24,387 bases of DNA from JBBIRM01 sp037441765 (GCA_037441765.1 JBBIRM010000027.1:1-24387); one strand, 5' to 3'; numbered from the stretch's first letter, positions 15,098 through 23,007 are shown. The notes: generated from the sequence alone by a model not told the origin. A program made the numbers and translations.

Positions 15098-15493
15098 ATG
15101 GATATTGATAAAAAACGAATACTGGTTATTGAGGATGATGAGGAGATGCGTTCTTTGCTCAGAGATTTCTTTGAAGAGGAAGGATTTGAGACAGATTCTG
15201 TTTCCAATGGTTCTGAAGCCTTCCGAATGTTGGTTCGAGAAATTTTTGATATTGTCATAACAGATATCCGAATGCCTGGGTTGACAGGATTGGATATAAT
15301 CCCAGGCGTGAGGAAACTTCAACCTGAAACTTTCATCATTGTAATCACAGCCTTTGGAAGTGAAGAAGTTTATCGTAAGGCGATGGAAAGAGGAGCCAAT
15401 TCATATTTAGAAAAACCCCTCCGTTTCATGAAATTAAAGGAAATGGTTCATGAACTCTTATCTTCAAAAGCAAAGAGGAGGGAAGGACAATGA
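15098..15493 (+). CDS. Stand-alone receiver-domain response regulator (CheY-like)
   Basis: 131 residues, a single receiver domain with no output domain. The acidic pair is Asp13-Asp14 in ILVIEDDEEM, the phosphoacceptor is Asp56 in VITDIRMPG, with Thr84 in ITAFGS and Lys106 in EKPLRF. These positions coincide exactly with those of the NtrC-type regulator at 5824 (Asp56, Thr84, Lys106) and the surrounding sequence is similar, so the kinase at 4343 might phosphorylate both. It is first in the second sigma-54 operon. The ATG has no Shine-Dalgarno sequence and lies about five bases from the predicted transcription start. No later start is possible without losing the acidic pocket. The stop overlaps the next ATG (ATGA). 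Its partner is unknown; a phosphate sink or a controller of the adjacent EIIA is conceivable. Confidence 0.88.
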   Translation: MDIDKKRILVIEDDEEMRSLLRDFFEEEGFETDSVSNGSEAFRMLVREIFDIVITDIRMPGLTGLDIIPGVRKLQPETFIIVITAFGSEEVYRKAMERGANSYLEKPLRFMKLKEMVHELLSSKAKRREGQ

Positions 15494-15891
15494 TCGGCAT
15501 CTTAGTTATCTCTCATGGGAGATTGGCAGAGGCATTGATTTCTTCAGTGCAATTTCTGGTAGGAGGTTTAAAAAGAGTTAAAGGGATTTCTATCTGGCCA
15601 AAAGAGAGGATAGAAGAAATTAGGGATAGAATTCGGAAGGGGATAAAAGAAGTGGATGATGGAGATGGAGTTGTCATATTAACAGATGTAATCGGTGGAA
15701 CCCCTACCAATCTTAGTCTCTCAGTTTTAGAAAACAGAAACGTTGAGGTTGTGACAGGTGTTAATTTACCCATGTTGTTAACTTTAGCGAGCTATCGAAG
15801 CGGAAGGTCATTGAGAGAGATTGGGAGATTGGTCAAAAAGTCAGGACGTCGGAGCATCATCCTAGCAAAAGAGATGCTTAGAAAAAGGTAA
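15490..15891 (+). CDS. PTS EIIA component, mannose family (probably regulatory)
   Basis: 133 residues, one EIIA-Man domain. The phosphorylation histidine is His9 in LVISHGRLAEALI, the N-terminal position used by this family. Further family segments are VVILTDVIGGTPTNLSL and VVTGVNLPMLLTLASYRS. No EIIB, EIIC or EIID gene is nearby, and glucose appears to be handled by a cytoplasmic glucokinase, so a regulatory rather than transport role is likely. It starts inside the stop of the receiver gene (ATGA), so the pair is translationally coupled. Placement of an EIIA with a receiver protein at the head of a solute operon under sigma-54 suggests that phosphoenolpyruvate or carbon status is sensed there; that is inference. 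Confidence 0.9.
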   Translation: MIGILVISHGRLAEALISSVQFLVGGLKRVKGISIWPKERIEEIRDRIRKGIKEVDDGDGVVILTDVIGGTPTNLSLSVLENRNVEVVTGVNLPMLLTLASYRSGRSLREIGRLVKKSGRRSIILAKEMLRKR

Positions 15892-15939
15892 TTTAATCAA
15901 TAAAAGGAATTGAGCAAATAACATAAGGAGTTTGATTCC

Positions 15940-17148
15940 ATGGCCGATTTTTTTCAACCTGGAGTGATTACAACCCTTCATCGATTAAAAAAGGGAAATC
16001 TGGAACGGATGGAGATGGAACTGGAATTTTATTCCAGGCACAATCCCATTGCCCTGGTTCTTCCTTCTCTCTATTCGGAATTGAAAGAGAGAGCACTTAA
16101 AACCATCGTCTCTGAAATTCAGAAAGTGAGATTCATCAATCAGGTGATTGTCACGCTGGGAAAGGCAGAGGAAAAGGAGTTTGAGCATGCCAAAGAATTC
16201 TTCTCTGTTCTTCCTCAGGAGACAGTTGTGATTTGGAATGATGGACCGAGGGTTCAGTCCCTTTATGATATTTTAAACGAGAATGATATTTCAGCAGGGG
16301 AGGATGGGAAAGGGCGTTCCACCTGGATGGCCTTTGGTTATGTTTTGGCCAGCGAAAGAAGTAATGTGATTGTCCTTCACGACTGTGATATCTTGAATTA
16401 TGATAGAGAATTTTTAGCCAGGTTATGCTATTCTGTGGTCAACCCGAACTTGGGATATGAATTCTGTAAAGGCTATTATGCCCGTGTGACGGATAAGATG
16501 CATGGAAGGGTAACCCGTCTCTTTGTCACCCCTTTGATTAGATCTCTTGAAAGGCTTTTGGGTTACCTTCCCTTTTTGGTCTACCTGGATAGTTTCAGAT
16601 ATCCCCTGGCAGGAGAATTTTCAATGATCGTTGATCTGGCCCGGATTAATCGAATCCCTTGGGATTGGGGGCTTGAAGTAGGAGTGCTTGCAGAGGTTTT
16701 TCGAAACTGTTCGCTTAGACGAATCTGTCAGGTCGATCTGGCAGACAATTATGACCATAAACACCAGGAACTTTCTTCAGATGATCCAAGTAAAGGACTC
16801 TTAAGAATGTCTACCGATATCGCAAAGAACATTTTCAGAAATCTCGCCAGTGAGGGGATTGATTTATCAGATAGTCTCCTGAAGACATTAAGAGCAACAT
16901 ATTTGAGAACTGCCCAGGAGACAATCACTAAATATCATGATGATGCAGCGATCAATGGCCTCGATTTTGACCGTCATGAAGAGGGCGTGGCTGTGGAGAC
17001 CTTTACCAGAGGAATTGAGTTAGCAAGCAAGGCCTTTATCGAAGACCCCCTGAGCATCCCACTCATTCCAAACTGGAGCCGGGTAACCTCTGCTATCCCT
17101 GATTTCTTAGAGAGGTTGAAGAATGCAGTCGATGACGACAACACCTAA
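15940..17148 (+). CDS. gpgS: Glucosyl-3-phosphoglycerate synthase (GT81)
   Basis: Transfers glucose from a nucleotide sugar to 3-phosphoglycerate, giving glucosyl-3-phosphoglycerate, precursor of the solute glucosylglycerate. 402 residues, as expected for the bacterial/archaeal enzyme. Seen: IALVLPSLYSELKERALKTI (37-56), the family's N-terminal donor motif; GKGRSTWMAFGYVLA (123-137); the metal-binding DXD as Asp148-Cys149-Asp150 in LHDCDILNYD; AGEFSM; WGLEVGVLAEVF; and DHKHQ near the C-terminus. ATG at 15940 has AAGGAG nine bases upstream. It is followed with a 26-base overlap by a matching phosphatase, which supports the call. Mannosyl-3-phosphoglycerate synthase (GT55) is the main alternative and fits the motifs less well. 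Confidence 0.87.
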   Translation: MADFFQPGVITTLHRLKKGNLERMEMELEFYSRHNPIALVLPSLYSELKERALKTIVSEIQKVRFINQVIVTLGKAEEKEFEHAKEFFSVLPQETVVIWNDGPRVQSLYDILNENDISAGEDGKGRSTWMAFGYVLASERSNVIVLHDCDILNYDREFLARLCYSVVNPNLGYEFCKGYYARVTDKMHGRVTRLFVTPLIRSLERLLGYLPFLVYLDSFRYPLAGEFSMIVDLARINRIPWDWGLEVGVLAEVFRNCSLRRICQVDLADNYDHKHQELSSDDPSKGLLRMSTDIAKNIFRNLASEGIDLSDSLLKTLRATYLRTAQETITKYHDDAAINGLDFDRHEEGVAVETFTRGIELASKAFIEDPLSIPLIPNWSRVTSAIPDFLERLKNAVDDDNT

Positions 17149-17974
17149 AATAATCATCTTTTCCGATCTGGACGGAACCTTGCTTGAGGAGGAAACCTAT
17201 TCGTTTGAACCGGCTATCCCCGCTCTTAAGATGATCAACCAAAAGGGAATTCCACTGATCCTCTCAAGCAGTAAAACAAGAGCAGAGATCGAGTTTTATC
17301 GGAGAAAGATGGAGAACGATCATCCCTTTATTTCAGAAAATGGAGGAGCTATTTTTGTCCCTAAAGACTACTTTTCTTTCCAATTTCCTTATGATAGGGA
17401 GTTAGATGGATATGTGGTTCTTGAGCTTGGGACATTTTATCTTTTGATTTTTGAGGTCTTAAAATCTATTAGGCAAGAGACAGGGATTCAAATCCAGGGG
17501 TTTTCTGATCTCACCGAAGAGGAATTAACCTCTATTTGTGGATTGAGCCCTGAGGAAGCAAGATTTGCAAAAAAGAGGGAATATGATGAGCCTTTTATGA
17601 TTGAAGGTGGGGAGAAAGAGGTGGAGGTGGTAAGAAATAAAATTGAAGAAAGAGGATTTCATTACATCTGGGGAGGAAGATTTCATCATATCGTAGGGGA
17701 TAATGATAAAGGTAAGGTAGTTGAAATTTTAAAAGAACTCTACGAGAACCAGTTTTTCTCAATCTATACCATTGGAATTGGAGATAGTCTAAATGATCTC
17801 CCAATGTTGTCTGCAGTAGATCATCCTATTTTCCTAAAAGGGCAAGAGAATATTTTACCAGAGTTGCCAATTAAAAATATCATGTGGGTTGAAGGAAAGG
17901 GGCCTTCTGCCTGGAATGAAGTCATTCTAAATACAATAACAGGTAAGGGTTTGAGTCGGGGAAAATCTTCATGA
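17123..17974 (+). CDS. gpgP: Glucosyl-3-phosphoglycerate phosphatase (MPGP-type HAD-IIB)
   Basis: Removes the phosphate from glucosyl-3-phosphoglycerate to release glucosylglycerate. 283 residues. HAD motifs: FSDLDGTLL with Asp15 and Asp17, SSSKTRAEI (48-56), Lys197 in DKGKVV and GIGDSLNDLPML (218-229). SENGGAIFVP is typical of the mannosyl/glucosyl-3-phosphoglycerate phosphatase group. The family often accepts both the mannosyl and glucosyl substrates; the GpgS neighbour favours glucosyl. The start ATG at 17123 has AGAGG seven bases upstream and overlaps gpgS; an in-frame ATG at 17132 is possible. The stop overlaps the next ATG (ATGA at 17971). Confidence 0.87.
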   Translation: MQSMTTTPKIIIFSDLDGTLLEEETYSFEPAIPALKMINQKGIPLILSSSKTRAEIEFYRRKMENDHPFISENGGAIFVPKDYFSFQFPYDRELDGYVVLELGTFYLLIFEVLKSIRQETGIQIQGFSDLTEEELTSICGLSPEEARFAKKREYDEPFMIEGGEKEVEVVRNKIEERGFHYIWGGRFHHIVGDNDKGKVVEILKELYENQFFSIYTIGIGDSLNDLPMLSAVDHPIFLKGQENILPELPIKNIMWVEGKGPSAWNEVILNTITGKGLSRGKSS

Positions 17975-18588
17975 AGCAATTTCAGTGGGTGATGGGTCTT
18001 TGTTTAAGTTTCTTTTTCATCGGTTGTGCCGGGGGAGGAACTTATACAATCCCCCTTCGATATCAACCTGCTCGGGAATTTAAATCTATTCAACAGAAGT
18101 TTGGAAAAACGGTTGGGATTGCCCCTTTTAAAGACCAAAGGCCAGATACTCTTTACATTGGTCGCCATCTTCCCCTCCGTGGAGTCTCCCAATATTTTAA
18201 AAATGATCCCTTCCCATTGGAAAAGGCGATTATAGATTTCCTCTCCAAGGCTCTTTTAACTTATGGGATTAAGACTCTCTCAGTATCGGATTGGGATGGG
18301 AGGCCAGAATCTTTAAGAAAAATGGAGACCGATTCCATCCTGACCATAGAGATAAAAAGATTCTGGATAGAAGGGAAAGCCCTTCCATTCAGGACTGAGG
18401 CAAGAACCTCTGTTAGCCTGGTGATTCATTTGGGGGTGAAGAAGGAGGGGATGGTATTTACAAAGAATGTTGAGGTTGAAAAGGAGATCACTGTTTTTAG
18501 GTTAACGCTGGAGATAGTAGAAGAACAGGTCAACAGAATCCTAAGGGATATTTTAGATGGTTTTCTGTCTAATCCCTATGAAAATTAA
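17971..18588 (+). CDS. Predicted lipoprotein of unknown function
   Basis: 205 residues. A short N-terminal hydrophobic signal ends in a lipobox-like FIGC with Cys19, followed by AGGG, so the protein should be lipid-anchored in the envelope. The body contains KTVGIAPFKDQRP and a C-terminal helix-rich end; the length and layout recall YajG-like envelope lipoproteins, but I cannot confirm this by eye. It begins inside the gpgP stop codon (ATGA), which ties its synthesis to the glucosylglycerate genes. An envelope role under osmotic stress would be in keeping, but no function is assigned. Confidence 0.75.
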   Translation: MKQFQWVMGLCLSFFFIGCAGGGTYTIPLRYQPAREFKSIQQKFGKTVGIAPFKDQRPDTLYIGRHLPLRGVSQYFKNDPFPLEKAIIDFLSKALLTYGIKTLSVSDWDGRPESLRKMETDSILTIEIKRFWIEGKALPFRTEARTSVSLVIHLGVKKEGMVFTKNVEVEKEITVFRLTLEIVEEQVNRILRDILDGFLSNPYEN

Positions 18589-18609
18589 TTGGAAAGGAGA
18601 AAAATAAAG

Positions 18610-18912
18610 ATGCAATTTTTTTATTGGTTAGCTTTATTAATCATCATTGGCATTGCTATCTTCGCTGTGCAGAATTCAACTGCCCCTTCTATCGTTGTAA
18701 AATTTCTTCTATGGAAATTTGAAACATCTCTGATATATATGGTCCTGGGGTGCTTTGGAGGAGGCATCCTCCTTACCCTTTTCTTCTGCATTCCGAGAGC
18801 TATCAGGAGTATGCTTCGATCGAAGGAATTGAGACAAGAGGTTAAGAATCTTGAGAGCGCATTATATCAACCTGCCTCCATTGGGAAGGAAGGCGATCAG
18901 AAAAAAGGGTGA
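18610..18912 (+). CDS. LapA-domain (DUF1049) small inner-membrane protein
   Basis: 100 residues: a first membrane helix near 3-20, then the typical FAVQNSTAPSIVVKFLLWKF segment, a second helix near 45-65, and a basic, coiled-coil-like C-terminal tail (RSKELRQEVKNLESAL). This is the LapA/DUF1049 layout; in E. coli, LapA-type proteins help control lipopolysaccharide assembly. Start choice: AAAGGAG at 18593-18599 lies before the ATG at 18610, whereas the TTG at 18589 would place the ribosome-binding site inside the gene. It lies 21 bases after the lipoprotein stop, and its TGA overlaps the next gene's ATG. Confidence 0.82.
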   Translation: MQFFYWLALLIIIGIAIFAVQNSTAPSIVVKFLLWKFETSLIYMVLGCFGGGILLTLFFCIPRAIRSMLRSKELRQEVKNLESALYQPASIGKEGDQKKG

Positions 18913-20072
18913 TGAGAAAGGCGATCATCATTCCTGTCTATCTCAGATTGAAGGGTTTAGAGGAATTGCACGAATTGGAAGGCCTTCGTTTAGTCAAAAG
19001 GGCCATAGAAAGCATTAACCTATTAAAAGATAAAGATTTTACCCTTATACTTCCTGTTTGTTTCGATCCCTGGCAGAGTAACGAAAAAATCCTTTTCCAA
19101 TTGGAGAGTTTCTTCAGAGAAGAGATAAGGCCCTTGAAATCCCAAAAAACGCTCATCTTTTCTTCCTTTCGTCTTAAAGACTTAAGAGAATATCTCATTC
19201 AAAAGAATTTTAGAGATTTTAATTCTCTGATTGACCTGAAGGGATTTTCAAAAATCCGTAACACCGCCCTCCTCCTGGCTCAAGCCCTCTCCATGGATGT
19301 GGCAGTCTTTATCGATTTTGACGAAATCATTGAAGATTCGAACTATTTAGAAATCGCATGTGAATATTTAAACCAGAAATGGAATGGAAAGTTGGTGAGC
19401 GGAAAAGGCGGTTTTTACATAAATCCAAATGGGTCAATTCTTATATCGTTTCAAAATCCCTGGTGGCGATTTTTTTGGAATAAGAACAAATTGATGAATC
19501 AAGTCTGGCAAAAGATCCTGAGTTCAGAAGATCGCCTTGTTCCCACACCGATGCTTTTAGGTGGAAACCTTATCCTCTCTTCCACACTTTTCAGCACCAT
19601 CCCATTCGATCCCTATATCCCGAGGGGAGAGGATACGGATTATCTCATTAATGCCAGCCAGTTGGGGTTTTACCTTCTTTTCGATAAAAAACTTAGAGTC
19701 AAACACCTCCATCCCGAAAGGACATCTTCCTATTTCCATGAGGAATTGCAAATGGATATTGAACGATTTCTATATGAAAGGGATAAACTCAAAGAGGGAT
19801 TGACCTTAAACCTCAATCCATATCCAGGATATTTTTTGAAGTGGACTCTTTATCCAAAGGCTATTCTCACCTCTATACTTATTAGCCTTGATTATATGGG
19901 AAGAATGGAATGGAAAGAAGCAGTGGAATGTTTGGCAAATATTGGGCTTCTACTTCAAAAGAAGGATGAGGTATGGGTGAGGTATTTGAGGTTTAAAAGG
20001 GATTGGGAAATGGTCATGGAAAAGATTCGTCAAGAAGGGATGGGCGATTTATTAAAGAACTGTTGGATATGA
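18912..20072 (+). CDS. GT-A-type glycosyltransferase of unassigned specificity
   Basis: 386 residues, no signal peptide. A GT-A fold is suggested by AIIIPVYLRL at the N-terminus, FIDFDEIIED with a DXD at Asp135/Asp137, GKGGFYINPNG, a GGNLILSS loop and RGEDTDYLINA (Glu240, Asp241), where the acidic residue could serve as base. Sugar donor and acceptor are not deducible. ATG at 18912 overlaps the preceding TGA; a GTG at 18909 is the alternative start. It sits between the LapA-like gene and a glycerate-type glycosyltransferase, so a role in extending or varying the glucosylglycerate-type solute, or in an envelope glycan, is possible. Confidence 0.72.
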   Translation: MRKAIIIPVYLRLKGLEELHELEGLRLVKRAIESINLLKDKDFTLILPVCFDPWQSNEKILFQLESFFREEIRPLKSQKTLIFSSFRLKDLREYLIQKNFRDFNSLIDLKGFSKIRNTALLLAQALSMDVAVFIDFDEIIEDSNYLEIACEYLNQKWNGKLVSGKGGFYINPNGSILISFQNPWWRFFWNKNKLMNQVWQKILSSEDRLVPTPMLLGGNLILSSTLFSTIPFDPYIPRGEDTDYLINASQLGFYLLFDKKLRVKHLHPERTSSYFHEELQMDIERFLYERDKLKEGLTLNLNPYPGYFLKWTLYPKAILTSILISLDYMGRMEWKEAVECLANIGLLLQKKDEVWVRYLRFKRDWEMVMEKIRQEGMGDLLKNCWI

Positions 20073-21337
20073 ATTTTGATAAATCGCTTCAAGCCCAATT
20101 AGGAGAGATTAAGGAAGTCGGTCTTCTGGTCGGAATTCCAAGTTATAATAATGTCCGCACCATAGCCCATGTTGTAAGGGCTGTGATGACAGGAATAGCC
20201 AAATATTTTTCGGGGCTTAAGGCAGTTATAGTTAACTCAGATGGAGGATCAACCGATGGAACTCAAGATGAGGTAAGAAAAGTCCAGATTGAGGATTTTA
20301 AGGCAGTTCTCATCTCTCACCCGGTAAATCCAATTCATAAAATTATTACCCCTTATCACGGAATTCCTGGAAAAGGGAGTGCCTTTCGGACGATATTCGA
20401 AATTGCAAAAGGACTTAATGCGAAGGCCTGTGCGGTGGTGGATTCGGATTTAAGGTCCATTACCCCAGAGTGGATTGAACTTCTATTAAGGCCCATTTAC
20501 GAAGGAGGGTTCGATTATGTAGCCCCCCTTTATGCCCGACATAAGTTTGATGGAACTATTACAAACAGCATAGTATATCCTTTGACAAGGGCCTTATATG
20601 GCAAAAGGGTTCGCCAGCCCATTGGAGGGGATTTTGGGTTTTCCGGGGAATTGGCAAAATTCTATCTCACTCAAGATGTATGGGAGACAGATGTTGCTCG
20701 GTTCGGAATTGACATCTGGATGACAACGCTTGCCATTGCAGAGGGATTTAAGGTTTGCCAGTCCTACCTGGGGGAAAAAATCCACGATGCCAAGGATCCT
20801 GGAAGTGACCTCGGTCCCATGTTTACACAGGTGGTCTCTTCTGTTTATGGGTTGATGGAAAATTATCAATCTATCTGGAAGGAAGTAAGAGAATCGCAAC
20901 CTATTTCTACTTTTGGATTTCAATATGAGGTTGGATTGGAACCCATCTCAATCAATCTGGAGCGGATGATTCGGAATTTCAGATTGGGAGTGAAGGAGCT
21001 TATGGAGATTTGGAGAAAGGTCGTCCAACAAGAGACTGCTCATTGGTTGGAATCTATTGCACGAGTATCCGATGAGGCTTTCTCATTCCCTCAGGATCTT
21101 TGGGTTCGTGTCATTTATGATTTCGCAATAGCCTATCATAGGGGATTTCTTCATCGGGAACATCTGCTTAAATCGATGATTCCCCTTTATTTAGGAAGGG
21201 TTGCTTCCTTTGTAAAGGAGAATATGGAAAGTTCGGCTGGGGAGGTAGAGAAAAGGATTGAGTCCCTATGTCAAACCTTTGAGCATATGAAGCCTTACCT
21301 CATTGAACGCTGGACAGAAGAAATGATACATAGATAA
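20069..21337 (+). CDS. GT-A glycosyltransferase, candidate glucosylglycerate or mannosylglycerate synthase-like
   Basis: 422 residues. Order of motifs: LLVGIPSYNNVRTIAHVV (19-36), VNSDGGSTDGT, PGKGSAFRTI (100-109), VVDSDLRSITPEWI with DXD Asp125-Ser126-Asp127, QPIGGDFGFSGEL (183-195), WETDVARFGIDIW (205-217) and SYLGEKIHD. The series PGKG, DxDL, QPxGG, GID and the late His recalls the single-step mannosylglycerate synthase of Rhodothermus (GT78), which uses D-glycerate, and single-step glucosylglycerate synthases. I infer a glycerate or glucosylglycerate acceptor. The ATG at 20069 overlaps the preceding stop (ATGA), so I prefer it to the in-frame TTG at 20003, which would overlap by 70 bases. 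The C-terminal 190 residues are helical and unassigned. Confidence 0.75.
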   Translation: MNFDKSLQAQLGEIKEVGLLVGIPSYNNVRTIAHVVRAVMTGIAKYFSGLKAVIVNSDGGSTDGTQDEVRKVQIEDFKAVLISHPVNPIHKIITPYHGIPGKGSAFRTIFEIAKGLNAKACAVVDSDLRSITPEWIELLLRPIYEGGFDYVAPLYARHKFDGTITNSIVYPLTRALYGKRVRQPIGGDFGFSGELAKFYLTQDVWETDVARFGIDIWMTTLAIAEGFKVCQSYLGEKIHDAKDPGSDLGPMFTQVVSSVYGLMENYQSIWKEVRESQPISTFGFQYEVGLEPISINLERMIRNFRLGVKELMEIWRKVVQQETAHWLESIARVSDEAFSFPQDLWVRVIYDFAIAYHRGFLHREHLLKSMIPLYLGRVASFVKENMESSAGEVEKRIESLCQTFEHMKPYLIERWTEEMIHR

Positions 21338-21406
21338 GTCCTTAGCCGTGTCTCGTGTTTAGTGCATGGACACTTGACCATCAGTTCTAAATGGGAGGTG
21401 AGTATA

Positions 21407-22117
21407 ATGAGCGAAATATGGAAGGCAACCATTGTTAATTCGTTTAATCGATTTTTGGAAAAAGTCCTTACCTTTCTGCCCAATCTATTGGCGATGATTA
21501 CCATTTTCATCATAGGTTTTTTGGTCGCATGGATCATTAAAATAATTTTAGTTCGTTTTTTGAAAGCAATCCAGTTTGATAAAGTCAGTGAACAGTGGGG
21601 GTTGACACGCCTCCTTATAGGAGGAGGAATCACCAATTCCCCCACCCATCTCCTGGGTCGTTTCTTTTACTGGGTGATTGTCCTCATCACGCTCATATTA
21701 GGGATCAACGCTCTTGAGGTGGCAGCCACCCAGAGCCTTATCGCCCAATTTTTTAACTTCCTCCCGCACCTTTTTACTGCTCTCGGTATTCTGGTCGTAG
21801 GGTATCTGATTGGCGTTTTTTTGGGTCAGGCCACTTTGATCGCTGCAGTGAATTCACAAATGGAGTCTGCAAAAATTATAAGTGGTTGTGTGCGTTGGTT
21901 TATTATTATCCTTTCCTTAACCATGGCCCTCTATCACTTAGGTATTGCAGAAAAGGTGATCGTGGCAGCCTTCTCGATCATCTTCGGAGGGATTGTGCTG
22001 GCCCTGGCCATTGCCTTCGGTTGGGGGGGAAGAGATCTGGCAAAGGAATTTCTCGAAGGGCTATCAAAAAAAAGAAAAGGAGTTGGGGAAGGTCCTGATA
22101 AAATTTCACACATTTAG
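21407..22117 (+). CDS. TM-helix protein related to MscS mechanosensitive channels
   Basis: 236 residues, with about five hydrophobic helices and no MscS beta domain. It carries two conserved TM-helix repeats (FLPNLLAMITIFIIGFLVAW near 23-42, and FLPHLFTALGILVVGYLIGV near 122-141), each starting with F-L-P-x-L. A glycine- and alanine-rich last helix ends in IAFGWGGRDLAKEFLE, resembling the pore-lining end of MscS-related proteins. A channel or channel-associated role in osmotic relief is plausible. GGGAGGTGAG at 21393-21402 directly upstream makes the ATG at 21407 the start; the upstream in-frame ATG at 21362 lacks this. It follows the second glycosyltransferase by 69 bases and may be the last gene of the sigma-54 operon. 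Confidence 0.78.
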   Translation: MSEIWKATIVNSFNRFLEKVLTFLPNLLAMITIFIIGFLVAWIIKIILVRFLKAIQFDKVSEQWGLTRLLIGGGITNSPTHLLGRFFYWVIVLITLILGINALEVAATQSLIAQFFNFLPHLFTALGILVVGYLIGVFLGQATLIAAVNSQMESAKIISGCVRWFIIILSLTMALYHLGIAEKVIVAAFSIIFGGIVLALAIAFGWGGRDLAKEFLEGLSKKRKGVGEGPDKISHI

Positions 22118-22188
22118 GAATGTGAAGTTAAATTCCAATCACAAAATTATAGTTTTCAAAAAATCCTCAATGATTCAATAACCCAAAA

Positions 22189-23007
22189 TCATTTATTGTT
22201 GGGATTTGAATATTGGCATTTGGTGCCTTTTTTTGTGAAATACCTTGTAATGGCCTGTGTCAATCCAGAAATCGTATATTCTTTTGGCTGAATATGGACA
22301 TTGAGCCCATACTTTCTTGCACTCATTGAAGTAATTGGACCAATGCAAGCGATAACAACTCCTTTTAGTATCCCCTTGAGATCTACTCCTCTAAGAAGAT
22401 CCACAAAATTTTCAACTGTGGAAGAGGAAGTGAAGACTATGACGTCAATCCCTTTTTTTAATAGAGGCTTTAACTGTTTCGATGCCCCTTTCGGTTTCAC
22501 CGTTCGATAGGCCTCCACGACATCCACCTCTGCCCCCATCTGCCTCAAACCTACAGGAAGAATGTCCCTTGCCTTCTTTGCCCGAGCAAGCAGGATCTTT
22601 TTCCCTTCAACCTTTATCCTTTTAAACCCATCAAGGATGGCTTCAGCAATAAATTCTTTTGGCATATAATCTATACGAATCCCCCTCTTCTTCAATTCTC
22701 TGGCTGTAGCAGGTCCTATGGCACAGACCTTTAAAGAAGAGGGAAAATCAAGTTTTCTCTTTTTCTTTTTCCATCTCTCAGAGAAGAATCGAACTCCATT
22801 GACACTGGTAAAGATGAGCCAATTGTAGGAGTTTAGTTTTTGAATTGCTCGGTCCAAACTCTCCCAACTTAAAGGGGGAAGAATCTTAATGGTGGGAAAT
22901 AGGATCACCTCAGCTCCGAGATTTTTAAGGGATAAGGCAAATTGAGCGGATTGATCCCGAGCACGGGTGATTAGAACCTTTTTACCGGCAAGCGGTTTAT
23001 TGTTCAT
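22189..23007 (-). CDS. hemD: Uroporphyrinogen-III synthase
   Basis: Cyclises and inverts ring D of hydroxymethylbilane to give uroporphyrinogen III. 272 residues in two related lobes, as usual. The sequence family is weakly conserved, but typical segments are visible: VLITRARDQSAQFALSLKNLG (12-32) at the N-terminus, FTSVNGVRFF, VCAIGPATARELKKRGI, ILLARAKKARDILP, VIVFTSSSTVENFV and VIACIGPITSMSARKYGL. The ATG at 23005-23007 lies inside the end of hemC (11-base overlap), with GGGAG seven bases ahead. The overlap and the shared pathway confirm the call. Confidence 0.93.
   Translation of the reverse strand: MNNKPLAGKKVLITRARDQSAQFALSLKNLGAEVILFPTIKILPPLSWESLDRAIQKLNSYNWLIFTSVNGVRFFSERWKKKKRKLDFPSSLKVCAIGPATARELKKRGIRIDYMPKEFIAEAILDGFKRIKVEGKKILLARAKKARDILPVGLRQMGAEVDVVEAYRTVKPKGASKQLKPLLKKGIDVIVFTSSSTVENFVDLLRGVDLKGILKGVVIACIGPITSMSARKYGLNVHIQPKEYTISGLTQAITRYFTKKGTKCQYSNPNNK

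Noticed and set aside
20003..20068. 22-residue N-terminal extension of the MGS-like glycosyltransferase from a TTG
   Set aside because: It lies wholly within the preceding gene, has no ribosome-binding site, and the ATG at 20069 has the ATGA overlap used throughout this operon.
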